Counted from the stretch's first letter, positions 9,132 to 23,081 are shown. The stretch is DNA of 64,000 bases from Billgrantia sulfidoxydans (GCF_017868775.1 NZ_CP053381.1:4216001-4280000); one strand, 5' to 3'. Notes: a model not told the origin generated them from the sequence alone. Program-made: numbers and translations.

Positions 9132-10010
9132 ATGACCGGCTACCGCGGGCGCTTCGCCCCCACCCCCTCCGGCGCCCTGCACTTCGGCTCGCTGATCGCC
9201 GCCCTGGCCAGCTTTCTCGATGCCCGCCGCGCCGGCGGCGAGTGGCTACTGCGCATCGAGGATATCGACCCGCCACGCTGCCCGGCGGGAGCGGCGGATA
9301 CCATCCTGCGCCAGCTCGAGGCCTTCGGTCTGCACTGGGACGGCCCGGTGCTGTGGCAGCACGACCGCGATCCGGCCTACGCCGACGCCCTCGAGCGTCT
9401 GAAGGCCCGCGGGCTGGCCTATGCCTGCAGCTGCTCACGCAAGCAGTGGCGTGACCACCCCATCTATCCCGGCTGGTGCCGTGACGGGGTGCGCGAGCCG
9501 GGCAAGCCGGTGGCCTGGCGCCTGCGCAGCGACCTCGGCCTGCGCCCGGTGACCTGGCAGGACCGGCTGTTCGGCGAGCAGCGCTTCGACCCGGCCGCGC
9601 TCGGCGATGTGGTGCTCCAGCGCAAGGACGGCCTCTGGGCCTATCAGCTCGCCGTGGTGGTGGACGACGCCGACCAGGGCATCAGCGACGTGGTGCGTGG
9701 CTACGACCTGCTCGACAACACGCCCTGGCAGCGCCAGCTGCAGCACGCCCTGGGGTTGCCCGAGCCGCGCTATCTGCACTTGCCCTTGATCGTCAACCGC
9801 GAAGGCCAGAAGCTGTCCAAGCAGAACCTGGCGCCCGCGCTGCCGCTCGAGGACAGCGAAGTGCGCCCGCTGCTGCACCGCGCCCTCACGGCGCTCGACC
9901 AGGCCCCACCTGCCGAGCTGAACACGGCGGCGGCGCACGAACAGTTGGACTGGGCGATCACTCGCTGGGAGCCGAACCGCATCCACCCCGAGGCCCAGCG
10001 CAGGGAGTAA
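9132..10010 (+). CDS. gluQ: Glutamyl-Q tRNA(Asp) synthetase
   Basis: 292-residue truncated GluRS paralogue that ligates glutamate to queuosine in tRNA(Asp). The HIGH-like region is RFAPTPSGALHFGS, the zinc-site residues are in YACSCSRKQW and YPGWC, and the KMSKS-like motif is QKLSKQNL. It lacks the anticodon-binding domain, as expected for the family. Start ATG 9132 follows GGAGCCC. Neighbouring dksA is the classical arrangement. Confidence 0.95.
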   Translation: MTGYRGRFAPTPSGALHFGSLIAALASFLDARRAGGEWLLRIEDIDPPRCPAGAADTILRQLEAFGLHWDGPVLWQHDRDPAYADALERLKARGLAYACSCSRKQWRDHPIYPGWCRDGVREPGKPVAWRLRSDLGLRPVTWQDRLFGEQRFDPAALGDVVLQRKDGLWAYQLAVVVDDADQGISDVVRGYDLLDNTPWQRQLQHALGLPEPRYLHLPLIVNREGQKLSKQNLAPALPLEDSEVRPLLHRALTALDQAPPAELNTAAAHEQLDWAITRWEPNRIHPEAQRRE

Positions 10011-10019
10011 GGAGCGCTC

Positions 10020-10196
10020 ATGTACGTCTACCGCATCATGCTGTTCCTGGTCTTCGGCGGCTACCTGCTGTCGCCGCTGCTGATGAGCGGCTGGTCGAGC
10101 CCCGGCGTCGCCTGGTACCGCCCCTTCGCCATCTGGGGCGTGCTGATCGCCTTGACGCTGTGGCTGGAGCAGAAGAGGAAGCTCGATGAGCGCTAG
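10020..10196 (+). CDS. cbrX: Small membrane protein upstream of and overlapping cbrA (CbrX-like)
   Basis: A 58-codon ORF with a good ribosome site (GTAAGGAGC) just upstream of ATG 10020. The product has two hydrophobic segments (about residues 5-24 and 36-50) and a charged C-terminus ending QKRKLDER. It overlaps the cbrA start by 11 bp. From memory, Pseudomonas has a similar-sized ORF, cbrX, in this position, and translation of cbrA is coupled to it. The position, length and overlap support orthology; similarity of the protein itself was not tested. Confidence 0.75.
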   Translation: MYVYRIMLFLVFGGYLLSPLLMSGWSSPGVAWYRPFAIWGVLIALTLWLEQKRKLDER

Positions 10197-13120
10197 CCTG
10201 GCCAGCGTCTTGTTCCTGGGCATCGGCTACCTGCTGCTGATGTTCCTCTGTGCCCTGGCGGTGGAGCGCGGCTGGCTCAGCCGCAGGGTGACCCGTCATC
10301 CCGCCGTCTATACCCTGGCGCTCGGCGTCTACGCCAGTGCCTGGGCGGTCTATGGCAGCCTGGAGCTGGCGGCCAGCTCGGGTTATGGCTATCTGGCCTA
10401 CTACCTGGGCGCGGCGGGCGCCTTCCTGCTGGCGCCGGTGCTGCTGGTGCCGATCCAGCGCATGGCGCGGACCCACCAGCTCGCCTCGCTGGCCGACCTG
10501 TTCGCCTTCCGCTTCCGCTCGCGCTGGGTCGGCACCCTGATCACGGTGGTCAGCCTGCTGGCGGTACTCCCGCTGCTGGCGCTGCAGGTCCAGACCCTGG
10601 GCGACGCCATCCAGCGGATGACCGGCGCCGCCTCGCCGGCCCTGCTTGCCCTGGCCCTGTGCGCACTGATCGCGCTGTTCGCGATGATCTTCGGCACACG
10701 ACACGGCAACGGAGCGGCCCGCCACGACACCCTGCTCGCCGTGATCGCGCTCACCTCGGTGGTCAAGCTCGTCGCCATGCTGGCCCTGGGCGCCTTTGCC
10801 CTGCTGGTGGTCTTCGACGGCCCCGCCGGCCTGCAGACCTGGCTGGATGGGCCCGGACAGGCCTTCCAGGCCAGCGTGGTGCAGCCGGACGCCGCCCACT
10901 GGCGCACGCTGCTGCTGCTGTTCTTCGCCACGGCGCTGCTGATGCCCCATATCTTCCACATCACCTTCGCCGAGACCCTGTCACGTCATACCCTGCTGCA
11001 GGCAAGCTGGTCGCTGCCGCTGTTCCTGCTGCTGATGGCGATCCCAGTGCCGCTGGTGCTGTGGGCCGGGCAGCGGCTGGGCAGCCATGAAGCGATGAGC
11101 GCCGCCTACCTGGCGTTCGGCCTGTCCGACGCGCTCTGGGTCCAGGCGCTGGCCTTCCTCGCCGGCCTCGCCGCCACCAGCGGCACCCTGGTGATCATCG
11201 CCATGGCGCTGTCGGGCATGATCCTCAACCACGTGCTGCTGGTCGCCCACCCGCCCGAGGCCCAGCCCAACCTCTACCGCTGGCTGCGCTGGCTGCGTCG
11301 AGGGCTGATGGCCGGGGTCATTCTCAGCGGCTGGCTGTTCTATCGCATGGTAGGGGTCCACCACGACCTGACCACCCTGGGGCTTGCGGCCTTCGTCGGC
11401 ATGGCCCAGTGCCTGCCCGGGCTGCTGGCGCTGCTCTACTGGCCAGGCGCCAACCGCAAGGGCATGGTCTCGGGCCTGATCGTCGGCGTGCTGGTCTGGC
11501 TCGCCGGGCTGTGGCTGCCGCTGCTCACGGGCCTGCCCACCCTGCTGCTGATTCCGCCGGGCCTGGAGCTGCTCATCGGCGAGCCCGAGTGGTACGTGGT
11601 CACCCTGGTCTCGCTGGCGCTCAACATCCTCGTCTTCATCGTCGTCTCGCTGGCCACGCCCACCTCCGAGGGTGAACGCGCCGCCGCCGAGGCGTGTTCG
11701 GTGGATGCCGTGATCCGCCCCAAGCGGCTGCCGCTGATCGCCACCACCGGCGAGGAGTTCAAGCAGCCGCTGGCCCAGGCGCTGGGCGAGGACGTCGCCC
11801 AGCGCGAAGTGGAGCGCGCCCTCACCGACCTCGGCATGTCGCCGCTCGACGGCCGCCCCTATGCCCTGCGCCGGCTGCGCGACCGTATTCAGGCCAACCT
11901 CTCGGGGTTGATGGGCCCCTCGGTGGCGCAGGACATCGTCGACCGCTACCTGCCCTACCGACGCAGCAGCCAGGAGCCTACCGACGACATCCACTTCGTC
12001 GAGAGCCGGCTCGAGGCCTACCGCTCCCGGCTCACCGGCCTGGCACGCGAGCTCGACGGTCTGCGCCGCTACCACCGCCGCATCCTCGCCCGGCTGCCGG
12101 TGGGGCTGTGCGCCTTCGGTGTCGATGACGAGTTGCTGATGTGGAACGATGCCTTGGCGGAGCTGTCCGGCATCGACGGCGCAAGCGTGGTGGGGGCGCG
12201 ACGCGACGGCCTGCCGCCCCCCTGGGGAGAGCTGCTCGGCCGCGCCCTGGGCGAACCCCACGATCATCTCTACAAGCAGCCGGTCGAACTCAAGGACGGA
12301 ACGCGCTACCTGACGCTGCATCGCGCCGAGCTGCAGGCCGACGACGACGTGCGCGGCGGCACCGTGATCCTGATCGAGGACCATAGCGAGATGAAGTGGC
12401 TCGAGGACGAACTGGTGCATGCCGCACGACTGGCCTCGATCGGCCAGCTGGCGGCCGGCGTGGCCCACGAGATCGGCAACCCGGTGACCGGCATCTCGTC
12501 CCTGGCGCAGAACCTGCGCTACGACACCGACGACCCCGAGGTGCTGGAAACCGCACGCCAGATCCAGCAGCTCACCGATCGCATCTCGCGCATCGTCGGT
12601 TCGCTGGTCGGCTTCGCCCACGGCGGGCGCCACGTCAAGGGCACCAGCCTGGCCCCGGTCTCCATCGCCGCGATCACCGACGAGGCCCTGCACTTGATCC
12701 AGCTGGCACGCTCGGGAGAGGATGTTCGTTACCGCAATCTCTGTCCTGCCGAACTCAGGGTGCTCGGCGACGCCCAGCGGCTGCAGCAGGTCATGATCAA
12801 CCTGCTGAGCAACGCGCGTGACGCCAGCGAGCCGGAAGGCGAGGTGGTGGTCGATGCCGAGCCGGAAGGCGGCATGCTGAAGGTCACCGTCACCGACGAG
12901 GGGCATGGGCTCGACGACCGGGTGCGCGAGCACCTCTTCGAGCCCTTCACCACCACCAAGCCGCCGGGCGAAGGCACGGGGCTCGGCCTGCCGCTGGTCT
13001 ACAGCATCGTGGCCGAGCATCATGGCAGGATCGAGATCGAGTCACCGCCCCCAGGGCAGGAGCGTGGCACCCGCATCTGCCTGTGGCTGCCCACCGAACG
13101 AGAGGATGGTGAAGATACCG

Positions 13121-13143
<23 letters not shown>
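10186..13143 (+). CDS. cbrA: Sensor histidine kinase CbrA with SLC5 transporter-like domain
   Basis: 985 residues. Residues about 1-510 form an SLC5 sodium/solute symporter-like domain with some 13 membrane helices. A linker and PAS region (about 600-730) follow, then a HisKA domain with the H-box GVAHEIGNPVTG and a HATPase domain with the N-box INLLSNARDAS and G-boxes DEGHGLDD and GEGTGLGL. CbrA activates CbrB and controls use of carbon and nitrogen sources in Pseudomonas; histidine transport by its symporter domain has been reported there. The start overlaps the small upstream ORF, and the end overlaps cbrB by 23 bp. Confidence 0.95.
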
Positions 13144-14515
<1,372 letters not shown>

Positions 14516-14548
14516 CGCCCCCCTCCGCTCTCTTCGACTAATGTCCAA

Positions 14549-14580
14549 GCGCCTCGGCCGGCACGCCGCAGGCGCTTTTT
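14549..14580 (+). terminator. Rho-independent terminator of cbrAB
   Basis: Inverted repeat GCGCCT ... AGGCGC with a GC-rich interior, followed directly by TTTTT, starting 34 bp after the cbrB stop. It separates cbrAB from the downstream sigma-54-driven RNA gene. Confidence 0.85.
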
Positions 14581-14609
14581 CATGTCCGATCGGACTCGCC
14601 TGCACCAGG

Positions 14610-14660
14610 TGTTACCTTCCCACCCAGAGTGTGCCCCGACATGGCGCAACAGCGGTAACA
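14610..14660. promoter_or_regulatory. Putative CbrB binding site upstream of the CrcZ-like RNA
   Basis: TGTTAC at 14610-14615 and its inverted copy GTAACA at 14655-14660, both within the longer word GTGTTACC. The centres are 45 bp apart, near four helical turns. Relative to the predicted start at 14762 they lie at about -150 and -105, normal for a sigma-54 activator. The half-site hexamer is the one I recall for Pseudomonas CbrB (TGTTAC-N14-GTAACA); the spacing here is longer. Confidence 0.65.
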
Positions 14661-14734
14661 CATCTACCGCGCCGGACGGAGACTCGCCAAGGGTCGATTC
14701 ATAATCGCTTGTTTTGTGTGGACTAAAAACCACC

Positions 14735-14752
14735 TTGGCATGTGCCGTGCAA
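14735..14752 (+). promoter_or_regulatory. Sigma-54 promoter of the CrcZ-like RNA
   Basis: TTGGCATGTGCCGTGCAA has GG at the -24 position and GC at the -12 position separated by exactly 10 nt, matching the sigma-54 consensus TGGCACG-N4-TTGCA at most positions. The predicted transcription start is near 14762. It sits directly downstream of the gene for a sigma-54 activator. Confidence 0.85.
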
Positions 14753-14761
14753 CATTCAGGG

Positions 14762-15264
14762 CAAGAAAAACAACATCCGGCTGCCACCCGAGCCAACAAC
14801 AATAACAGGGCATCTGGGAAGGCAGGGCCTGCGCCAACAACAACAATGGCAGGCTGTGAAGAGGATGCGGCCAGGGGCAACAACAACAAGATGCCCCGGA
14901 GAGAGCCGCCCTTCGCTCTATTCGTTCAACAACAACAAGACCCGAGCGAAGCACCGGATCCATCAGGACGCGACGCGCCAACCCCGGCCCACAACAAGAA
15001 CAATGGCCGCAAAAGCGCACCTTCGGCAATAACGCCAACAAGCCGAAGGCAGGCATACCTCCTGTGCCGTCGTGGTTGGATTATTGTTTTGAATACGAGG
15101 CGGTCGCAACCAGGAACGTCAACAATCACAACAACACTGTTTGCCTGTGACTCTTGGTGACTGTGGTGCGTATTCAAGGCGATGCGCCATCACGAAGAAG
15201 AAACAGCCGCAAGGACGCAGCACCGTTTAGCTTGTCAGAGGAGGCCCAACGGCCTCCTCTTTTG
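14762..15264 (+). ncRNA. crcZ: CrcZ-type Hfq/Crc-sequestering small RNA
   Basis: About 500 nt with no credible protein. A-rich AAC/AAG-repeat motifs of the AANAANAA type recur at 14765-14774, 14795-14807, 14836-14846, 14879-14890, 14928-14940, 14991-15003, 15121-15136 and more weakly at 15029-15042 and 15195-15205. They lie mostly in single-stranded gaps between GC-rich inverted repeats. It starts at a sigma-54 promoter and ends at a strong terminator. The position between cbrB and pcnB equals that of crcZ in Pseudomonas, whose RNA soaks up Hfq (with Crc) and relieves catabolite repression. The 5' end is predicted, not measured. It is somewhat longer than the about 400-nt Pseudomonas RNA and has more motifs. 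Confidence 0.87.
15238..15264 (+). terminator. Terminator of the CrcZ-like RNA
   Basis: Perfect 9-bp stem GAGGAGGCC / GGCCTCCTC with a CAAC loop, followed by TTTTGCTTT. It sits about 110 bp before the pcnB start, separating the RNA from pcnB. Confidence 0.93.
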
Positions 15265-15373
15265 CTTTGCGCTCTCCTGCGAGCCCTTGCGGTGAATGCC
15301 TCCGCCGCTTTGCAAGGTGTCGGCGGTCGGCTACACTCTACAACTTTCGCACACTGCGAGTCGAAATCGCCGC

Positions 15374-16774
15374 ATGTTCAAAGGATTTACCCGCTTTCTG
15401 CAGAGCCCTGGCACACACTTCAGGACCCTCTTCGGCCCCCAGGACGCTTCCGGGGGGCAGGCAGGCCCTCGAATCGTTCCCCGCGACCAGCATCCCATCT
15501 CGCGCCAGCACTTCAGCGAGGCGGCGTTGAAGGTGCTCTACCGCCTGCACAACGCCGGATTCGAGGCCTATCTGGTCGGCGGCTGCATCCGCGACTCGCT
15601 GCTCGGCAAGATGCCCAAGGACTTCGACGTCGCCACCGATGCCACGCCGGAACAGGTGCGCGAGCTGTTTCGCAACTCGCGCATCATCGGCCGGCGTTTC
15701 CGCATCGTGCACGTGCGCTTTGGCCGCGAGGTGATCGAGGTCACCACCTTCCGCGGCACCCACGGCGACGACCATGGCGACCACATCGCCCAGCAGTCGG
15801 AGCATGGTCTGCTGCTGCGCGACAACGTCTGGGGCAACATTCAGGAAGATGCCATACGCCGCGACTTCACCGTCAACGCGATCTACTACAGCATCGCGGA
15901 CTTCTCCATCCACGATTTTGCCGACGGCATGCGCGACATCGAGTCGCGCACCCTGCGACTGATCGGCGACCCGGCAGTGCGCTATCGCGAGGATCCGGTG
16001 CGGATGCTGCGCGCGGTGCGCTTCGCGGCCAAGCTCGATTTTCATCTCGCGCCGGATTCTGAAGCCCCTATCGCCGAGCTCGCGCCGCTGCTGCTGCAGA
16101 TCCCGCCCGCCCGACTGTTCGACGAAGTGCTCAAGCTGTTCATGGCCGGCCACGGCGTGGAAACCTTCCAGCTGCTGCGCCACTACGGCCTGTTCGCCAT
16201 GCTCTTCCCCGAGACCGACGAGGCCATGGCCGAGCTGCCGTGGGCGGAGCCGCTGATCGAGCAGGCCCTGGCCAGCACCGACAGGCGAATCCACGAGGAG
16301 AAACCGGTGACCCCGGCGTTTCTCTTCGCGGCCCTGCTGTGGGGCCCCGTACAGCGTCGCCAGAACGCGCTGGAAGCCGAGGGCATGCCGCCCATTCCCG
16401 CGCTGCAGCTCGCCTCCCAGCAGGTCCTGTCGCGCCAGTTGAGGCACATCTCGGTACCCAAGCGCTTCAGCCTGCCGATGCGCGACATCTGGGACCTCCA
16501 GCAGCGCCTGCCCCAGCGACGCGGCAAGCGCGCCCTGCAGACCCGCGAGCATCCGCGCTTCCGTGCCGCCTACGACTTCCTGCTGCTGCGAGAAGCGGCC
16601 GGCGAGATCGAGCCCGGTCTCGGCGATTGGTGGACGGCCTACCAGGAGGGCGACGAGCACGAGCAGCGCCGCCTGCTGGAAAAAGCCGGTGCCAACGCCG
16701 GCCCCGGTAGCGACGGCCCCCGCCGCCGGCGCCCACGCAAACGTCGCCGGCGCAGCTCACCCGGCAGCTCATGA
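15374..16774 (+). CDS. pcnB: Poly(A) polymerase I
   Basis: 466-residue class II nucleotidyltransferase that adds 3' poly(A) tails to RNA and promotes decay. The catalytic head shows LVGGCIRDSLLGKMPKDFD with the two Asp residues. The arginine-rich C-terminal tail (RRRRPRKRRRRSS) is typical of PcnB rather than a CCA-adding enzyme. Start set at ATG 15374 (MFKGFTRFL); the frame is open further upstream without a good ribosome site. Ends with an ATGA overlap with folK. Confidence 0.94.
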   Translation: MFKGFTRFLQSPGTHFRTLFGPQDASGGQAGPRIVPRDQHPISRQHFSEAALKVLYRLHNAGFEAYLVGGCIRDSLLGKMPKDFDVATDATPEQVRELFRNSRIIGRRFRIVHVRFGREVIEVTTFRGTHGDDHGDHIAQQSEHGLLLRDNVWGNIQEDAIRRDFTVNAIYYSIADFSIHDFADGMRDIESRTLRLIGDPAVRYREDPVRMLRAVRFAAKLDFHLAPDSEAPIAELAPLLLQIPPARLFDEVLKLFMAGHGVETFQLLRHYGLFAMLFPETDEAMAELPWAEPLIEQALASTDRRIHEEKPVTPAFLFAALLWGPVQRRQNALEAEGMPPIPALQLASQQVLSRQLRHISVPKRFSLPMRDIWDLQQRLPQRRGKRALQTREHPRFRAAYDFLLLREAAGEIEPGLGDWWTAYQEGDEHEQRRLLEKAGANAGPGSDGPRRRRPRKRRRRSSPGSS

Positions 16775-17274
16775 CGCCCCACACCGAGGTGTACGTCGGG
16801 CTGGGCAGCAACCTCGACGACCCCATCGATCAGGTCCGCCGCGCGCTCGACGAACTCGACTCCCTGCCGCTGACTCGGCGTGTGGCGGCATCACGGCTTT
16901 ACGCCAGCCGCCCGGTCGGCCCTCAGGACCAGCCGGATTTCGTCAACGCCGTCGCTCACCTGCACACGCGACTCTCGCCTCTCGCCCTGCTCGACCAGCT
17001 GCAGGCGCTGGAGCAGCGCCACCGCCGCATCCGCGAGCGCCGCTGGGGGCCCCGCACCCTCGACCTCGACCTGCTACTGTACGGAGACGAGACCCTGGCG
17101 CTGCCGCGGTTGCAAGTGCCGCATCGTGAAATGACCTCCCGTGCCTTCGTCCTGCTGCCGCTCCTGGAGCTGGCGCCGCACCTGCAGCTTCCGGACGGGC
17201 ATCGCATTGCGGCGCTGGCGGAAACGCTTGCCACGGCTGGCGAAGTCGAAGTGTTACCTGACAACGCGAACTGA
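16771..17274 (+). CDS. folK: HPPK: 6-hydroxymethyl-7,8-dihydropterin pyrophosphokinase
   Basis: 167 residues; transfers pyrophosphate from ATP to the pterin in folate synthesis. GLGSNLDDP is the N-terminal signature and RRWGPRTLDLDLLLYGDE contains the metal-binding Asp pair. Translationally coupled to pcnB through ATGA. The last codons contain one of three TGTTAC words that continue into the panB upstream region. Confidence 0.95.
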   Translation: MTPHTEVYVGLGSNLDDPIDQVRRALDELDSLPLTRRVAASRLYASRPVGPQDQPDFVNAVAHLHTRLSPLALLDQLQALEQRHRRIRERRWGPRTLDLDLLLYGDETLALPRLQVPHREMTSRAFVLLPLLELAPHLQLPDGHRIAALAETLATAGEVEVLPDNAN

Positions 17275-17350
17275 GGCGTCAGGTGTTACCGGTCGACACG
17301 ACCGCCGCATTCTGGTAACAATCAGGCGCAGCCTTGGCACACCGCTCCCA
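17252..17350 (+). promoter_or_regulatory. panB upstream region with three CbrB-like half-sites and a possible sigma-54 promoter
   Basis: TGTTAC at 17252-17257 and 17284-17289 and its inverse GTAACA at 17315-17320 occur 32 and 31 bp apart, close to three helical turns. A perfect small inverted repeat CGGTCG-ACA-CGACCG lies at 17290-17304. Downstream, TTGGCAC at 17334-17340 is a perfect -24 element, but the matching -12 element (TCCCA) is poor. The words are the same as those upstream of the CrcZ-like RNA. Regulation of panBCD by CbrB is inference. Confidence 0.45.
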
Positions 17351-17383
17351 GCCAGGCGCCCCGAAACATAACGAGAGCACGCC

Positions 17384-18175
17384 ATGAAAACCGTCACGCT
17401 AAGCACGCTGCAGGCCTACAAGCGCGCAGGTGAAACCTTCAGCTGCCTGACCGCCTACGACGCGACCTTCGCGCGCACCGCCGCCGAAGCGGGCATCGAG
17501 GTGCTGCTGGTCGGCGATTCGCTGGGCATGGTGCTGCAGGGCCACGCCAGCACCCTGCCGGTGACCCTCGATGACATCTGTTATCACACGCGCTGCGCCG
17601 CGCGTGCCAAGGGGGCGAGCCTGCTGATGGCGGACCTGCCGTTCATGAGCAATGCCAGCACCGAACGCCTGCTGAGCGATGCCGGGGCACTGATGCGCGC
17701 CGGCGCCGAGATCGTCAAGGTCGAGGGCGAGGCCTGGATGGCCGACGGGGTTCGCGAGATGACCCGCCGCGGCGTGCCGGTGTGTGCCCACCTGGGTCTG
17801 ACGCCACAGACGGTCTACCAGCTCGGCGGCTACAAGGTCCAGGGGCGCGATGCCGAGCGTGCTGCCCAGATTCTCGAGGATGCCCGTACCCTGGTCGAGG
17901 CCGGCGCCTCGGTCATCCTGCTCGAGTGCGTGCCGGCCAGCCTCGGTCGCGCCATCACCGAGGCCCTCGAGGTGCCGGTGATCGGCATCGGCGCCGGCCC
18001 CGGCACCGACGGCCAGATTCTTGTCATGCACGACGTGCTCGGCGTCACCCACGGCCGCACGCCACGCTTCGTCAAGAACTTCCTGGCCGAAGCCGACGAC
18101 ATCCCCGGTGCCTTCCGTCGCTATCATGAGGACGTCAAGGCGCGCCGCTTCCCCGCCGAGGAACACAGCTTCTAG
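17384..18175 (+). CDS. panB: Ketopantoate hydroxymethyltransferase
   Basis: 263 residues; makes ketopantoate from alpha-ketoisovalerate and methylene-tetrahydrofolate, the first pantothenate step. Conserved motifs include LVGDSLGMVLQGH (metal and substrate site), MADLPFMS, KVEGE and GIGAGPGTDGQILVMHD. Start ATG 17384. First gene of panBCD, 109 bp after folK. Confidence 0.97.
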   Translation: MKTVTLSTLQAYKRAGETFSCLTAYDATFARTAAEAGIEVLLVGDSLGMVLQGHASTLPVTLDDICYHTRCAARAKGASLLMADLPFMSNASTERLLSDAGALMRAGAEIVKVEGEAWMADGVREMTRRGVPVCAHLGLTPQTVYQLGGYKVQGRDAERAAQILEDARTLVEAGASVILLECVPASLGRAITEALEVPVIGIGAGPGTDGQILVMHDVLGVTHGRTPRFVKNFLAEADDIPGAFRRYHEDVKARRFPAEEHSF

Positions 18176-18205
18176 CTCCGATCGTTGCATCCAGGAGGCC
18201 CGCTG

Positions 18206-19054
18206 ATGCGTACCCTTCAAGACATTCCTGCGCTGCGCGAGGTGCTCGGTGAATGCCGTCGCCGCGGCCAGCGCATCGGCCTGGTGCCGACCATGGGCAA
18301 CCTGCACGAGGGACACCTGGCGCTGGTGGCCGCGGCCCGGCGCCGTGCCGATGTGGTCGTGGCCACCGTTTTCGTCAATCCGCTGCAGTTCGGCCCGAAC
18401 GAAGATCTCGACGCCTATCCGCGCACCCTGGCCGACGACCAGGCCAAGCTCGAGGCGGCCGGCTGCGACCTGCTGTTCACACCGTCCGTCGCCACGCTCT
18501 ACCCCCGCGGGCTGAACGACCAGACCCGCGTCTGCGTCCCTGGCGTCAGCGAGGGGCTGTGCGGCGGCTCGCGGCCCGGCCATTTCGATGGCGTCTCCAC
18601 CGTGGTCAGCATCCTGTTCAACCTGGTTCAGCCCGACGTGGCCTGCTTCGGCGAGAAGGACTACCAGCAGCTGGCGGTGATTCGCAAGCTGGTCGACGAC
18701 CTGCACTTCCCCATCGAGATCGTCGGCGTGCCGATCGAGCGCGCCGACGACGGCCTGGCGCTGTCATCGCGCAACGGCTATCTCGACGAAGCCGAACGCG
18801 CCACAGCACCCGAGCTCCAGCGCACCCTGGCCATGCTGCGCGAGAAACTCGAGGCCGGCGAGCCCGTCGATGCGACCCTCGCGGCCGGCCTGACCCGGCT
18901 GCGCGAGGCCGGCTTCGTGCCCGACTACCTGGAGCTGCGTGCCGCCGACCTGGGGCCGGTGAGCGCCACCACCCGCGAAGCCGTGCTGCTCACCGCGGCC
19001 CGCCTGGGCACGACTCGCCTGATCGACAACCTGACCCTGACCCTGCCGCGCTGA
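18206..19054 (+). CDS. panC: Pantothenate synthetase
   Basis: 282 residues; condenses pantoate and beta-alanine with ATP. The HIGH motif is [14 protein letters not shown], the segment [18 protein letters not shown] follows, and the KMSKS-like loop is [12 protein letters not shown] 18206 has a perfect AGGAGG ribosome site at 18193-18198. Lies 30 bp after panB. Confidence 0.97.
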   Translation: MRTLQDIPALREVLGECRRRGQRIGLVPTMGNLHEGHLALVAAARRRADVVVATVFVNPLQFGPNEDLDAYPRTLADDQAKLEAAGCDLLFTPSVATLYPRGLNDQTRVCVPGVSEGLCGGSRPGHFDGVSTVVSILFNLVQPDVACFGEKDYQQLAVIRKLVDDLHFPIEIVGVPIERADDGLALSSRNGYLDEAERATAPELQRTLAMLREKLEAGEPVDATLAAGLTRLREAGFVPDYLELRAADLGPVSATTREAVLLTAARLGTTRLIDNLTLTLPR

Positions 19055-19087
19055 GGCGGCGCGATACACCCGGAGGAAGAAGCCCGC

Positions 19088-19468
19088 ATGTTCACCGTCA
19101 TGCTCAAGGCCAAGCTGCACATGGCCCGCGTCACCCATGCCGTGCTCGACTACGAAGGCTCCTGCGCCATCGACGGCGAACTGCTGGACATGTCCGGCAT
19201 CCGCGAGAACGAGCAGATCCAGATCTACAACGTCGCCAACGGCCAGCGCTTCACCACCTATGCCATTCGCGCCGAGGAGGGCTCGCGGGTCATCTCGATC
19301 AACGGCGCCGCCGCCCACCTGGCCGGCCCCGGCGACCGCGTGATCATTTGCAGCTATGCTCACTACAGCGAGGCCGAACTGGAGAATCACCAGCCGCGTC
19401 TCGTCTACCTGCAGGAAGGCAATGTCGTCAGCCACACCAGCAACGCCATTCCCGTCCAGTTCGCCTGA
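19088..19468 (+). CDS. panD: Aspartate 1-decarboxylase proenzyme
   Basis: 126-residue pyruvoyl-dependent enzyme making beta-alanine for pantothenate. The self-cleavage site Gly24-Ser25 is intact in [10 protein letters not shown], as are Tyr58-region residues and the RVIICSYA segment. ATG 19088 is preceded by GGAGGAAG. Completes panBCD, so the whole beta-alanine/pantoate branch is encoded together. Confidence 0.97.
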   Translation: MFTVMLKAKLHMARVTHAVLDYEGSCAIDGELLDMSGIRENEQIQIYNVANGQRFTTYAIRAEEGSRVISINGAAAHLAGPGDRVIICSYAHYSEAELENHQPRLVYLQEGNVVSHTSNAIPVQFA

Positions 19469-19575
19469 CGGCCTGACGGCGCGACTGGGCTATCTCGGCA
19501 TGAGGCATTGCCGCAGCGCACAATAGTCGCCTATGCTGAGCTCTCAGCGACCGTGAACGACTCAGGAGAATTCCA

Positions 19576-20751
<1,176 letters not shown>

Positions 20752-20886
20752 GCAGAGCGGCGCCGCGAACAGGCCGTAGAGGGGCCCTACGCCAGGGATG
20801 GCGTCGGTAGCGCCCAGGGAAGGGTTTACCGCGCCCCCTCGATGGTCCGACACTTCGGCCCTGTTCCCGGATCAGCCGCGGCGCGT

Positions 20887-20924
20887 AAAAAAAACCGCCC
20901 CCATGGCCAGGCCATGGGGGCGGT
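20887..20924 (-). terminator. Terminator of pnp
   Basis: Fifteen-base stem ACCGCCCCCATGGCC / GGCCATGGGGGCGGT with a one-base centre, followed on the minus strand by a run of T residues (A run at 20887-20893 on the plus strand). Ends the pnp transcript 24 bp after its stop. The plus-strand U-tract is poor, so the thiolase gene is not clearly served. Confidence 0.9.
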
Positions 20925-20948
20925 TCGCTTTGCGGGGTCGAGTGGCGC

Positions 20949-23081
<2,133 letters not shown>

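Noticed and set aside
14765..15136. Repeated AACAACAA words as a CRISPR or tandem repeat array
   Set aside because: The words are short, unevenly spaced and separated by unrelated sequence; no repeat of CRISPR length, no cas genes.
14714..15160. Open frames rich in Asn/Gln/Thr across the cbrB-pcnB gap
   Set aside because: The frames are made of AACAACAA repeats, have no ribosome sites or conserved domains, and lie inside the predicted regulatory RNA.
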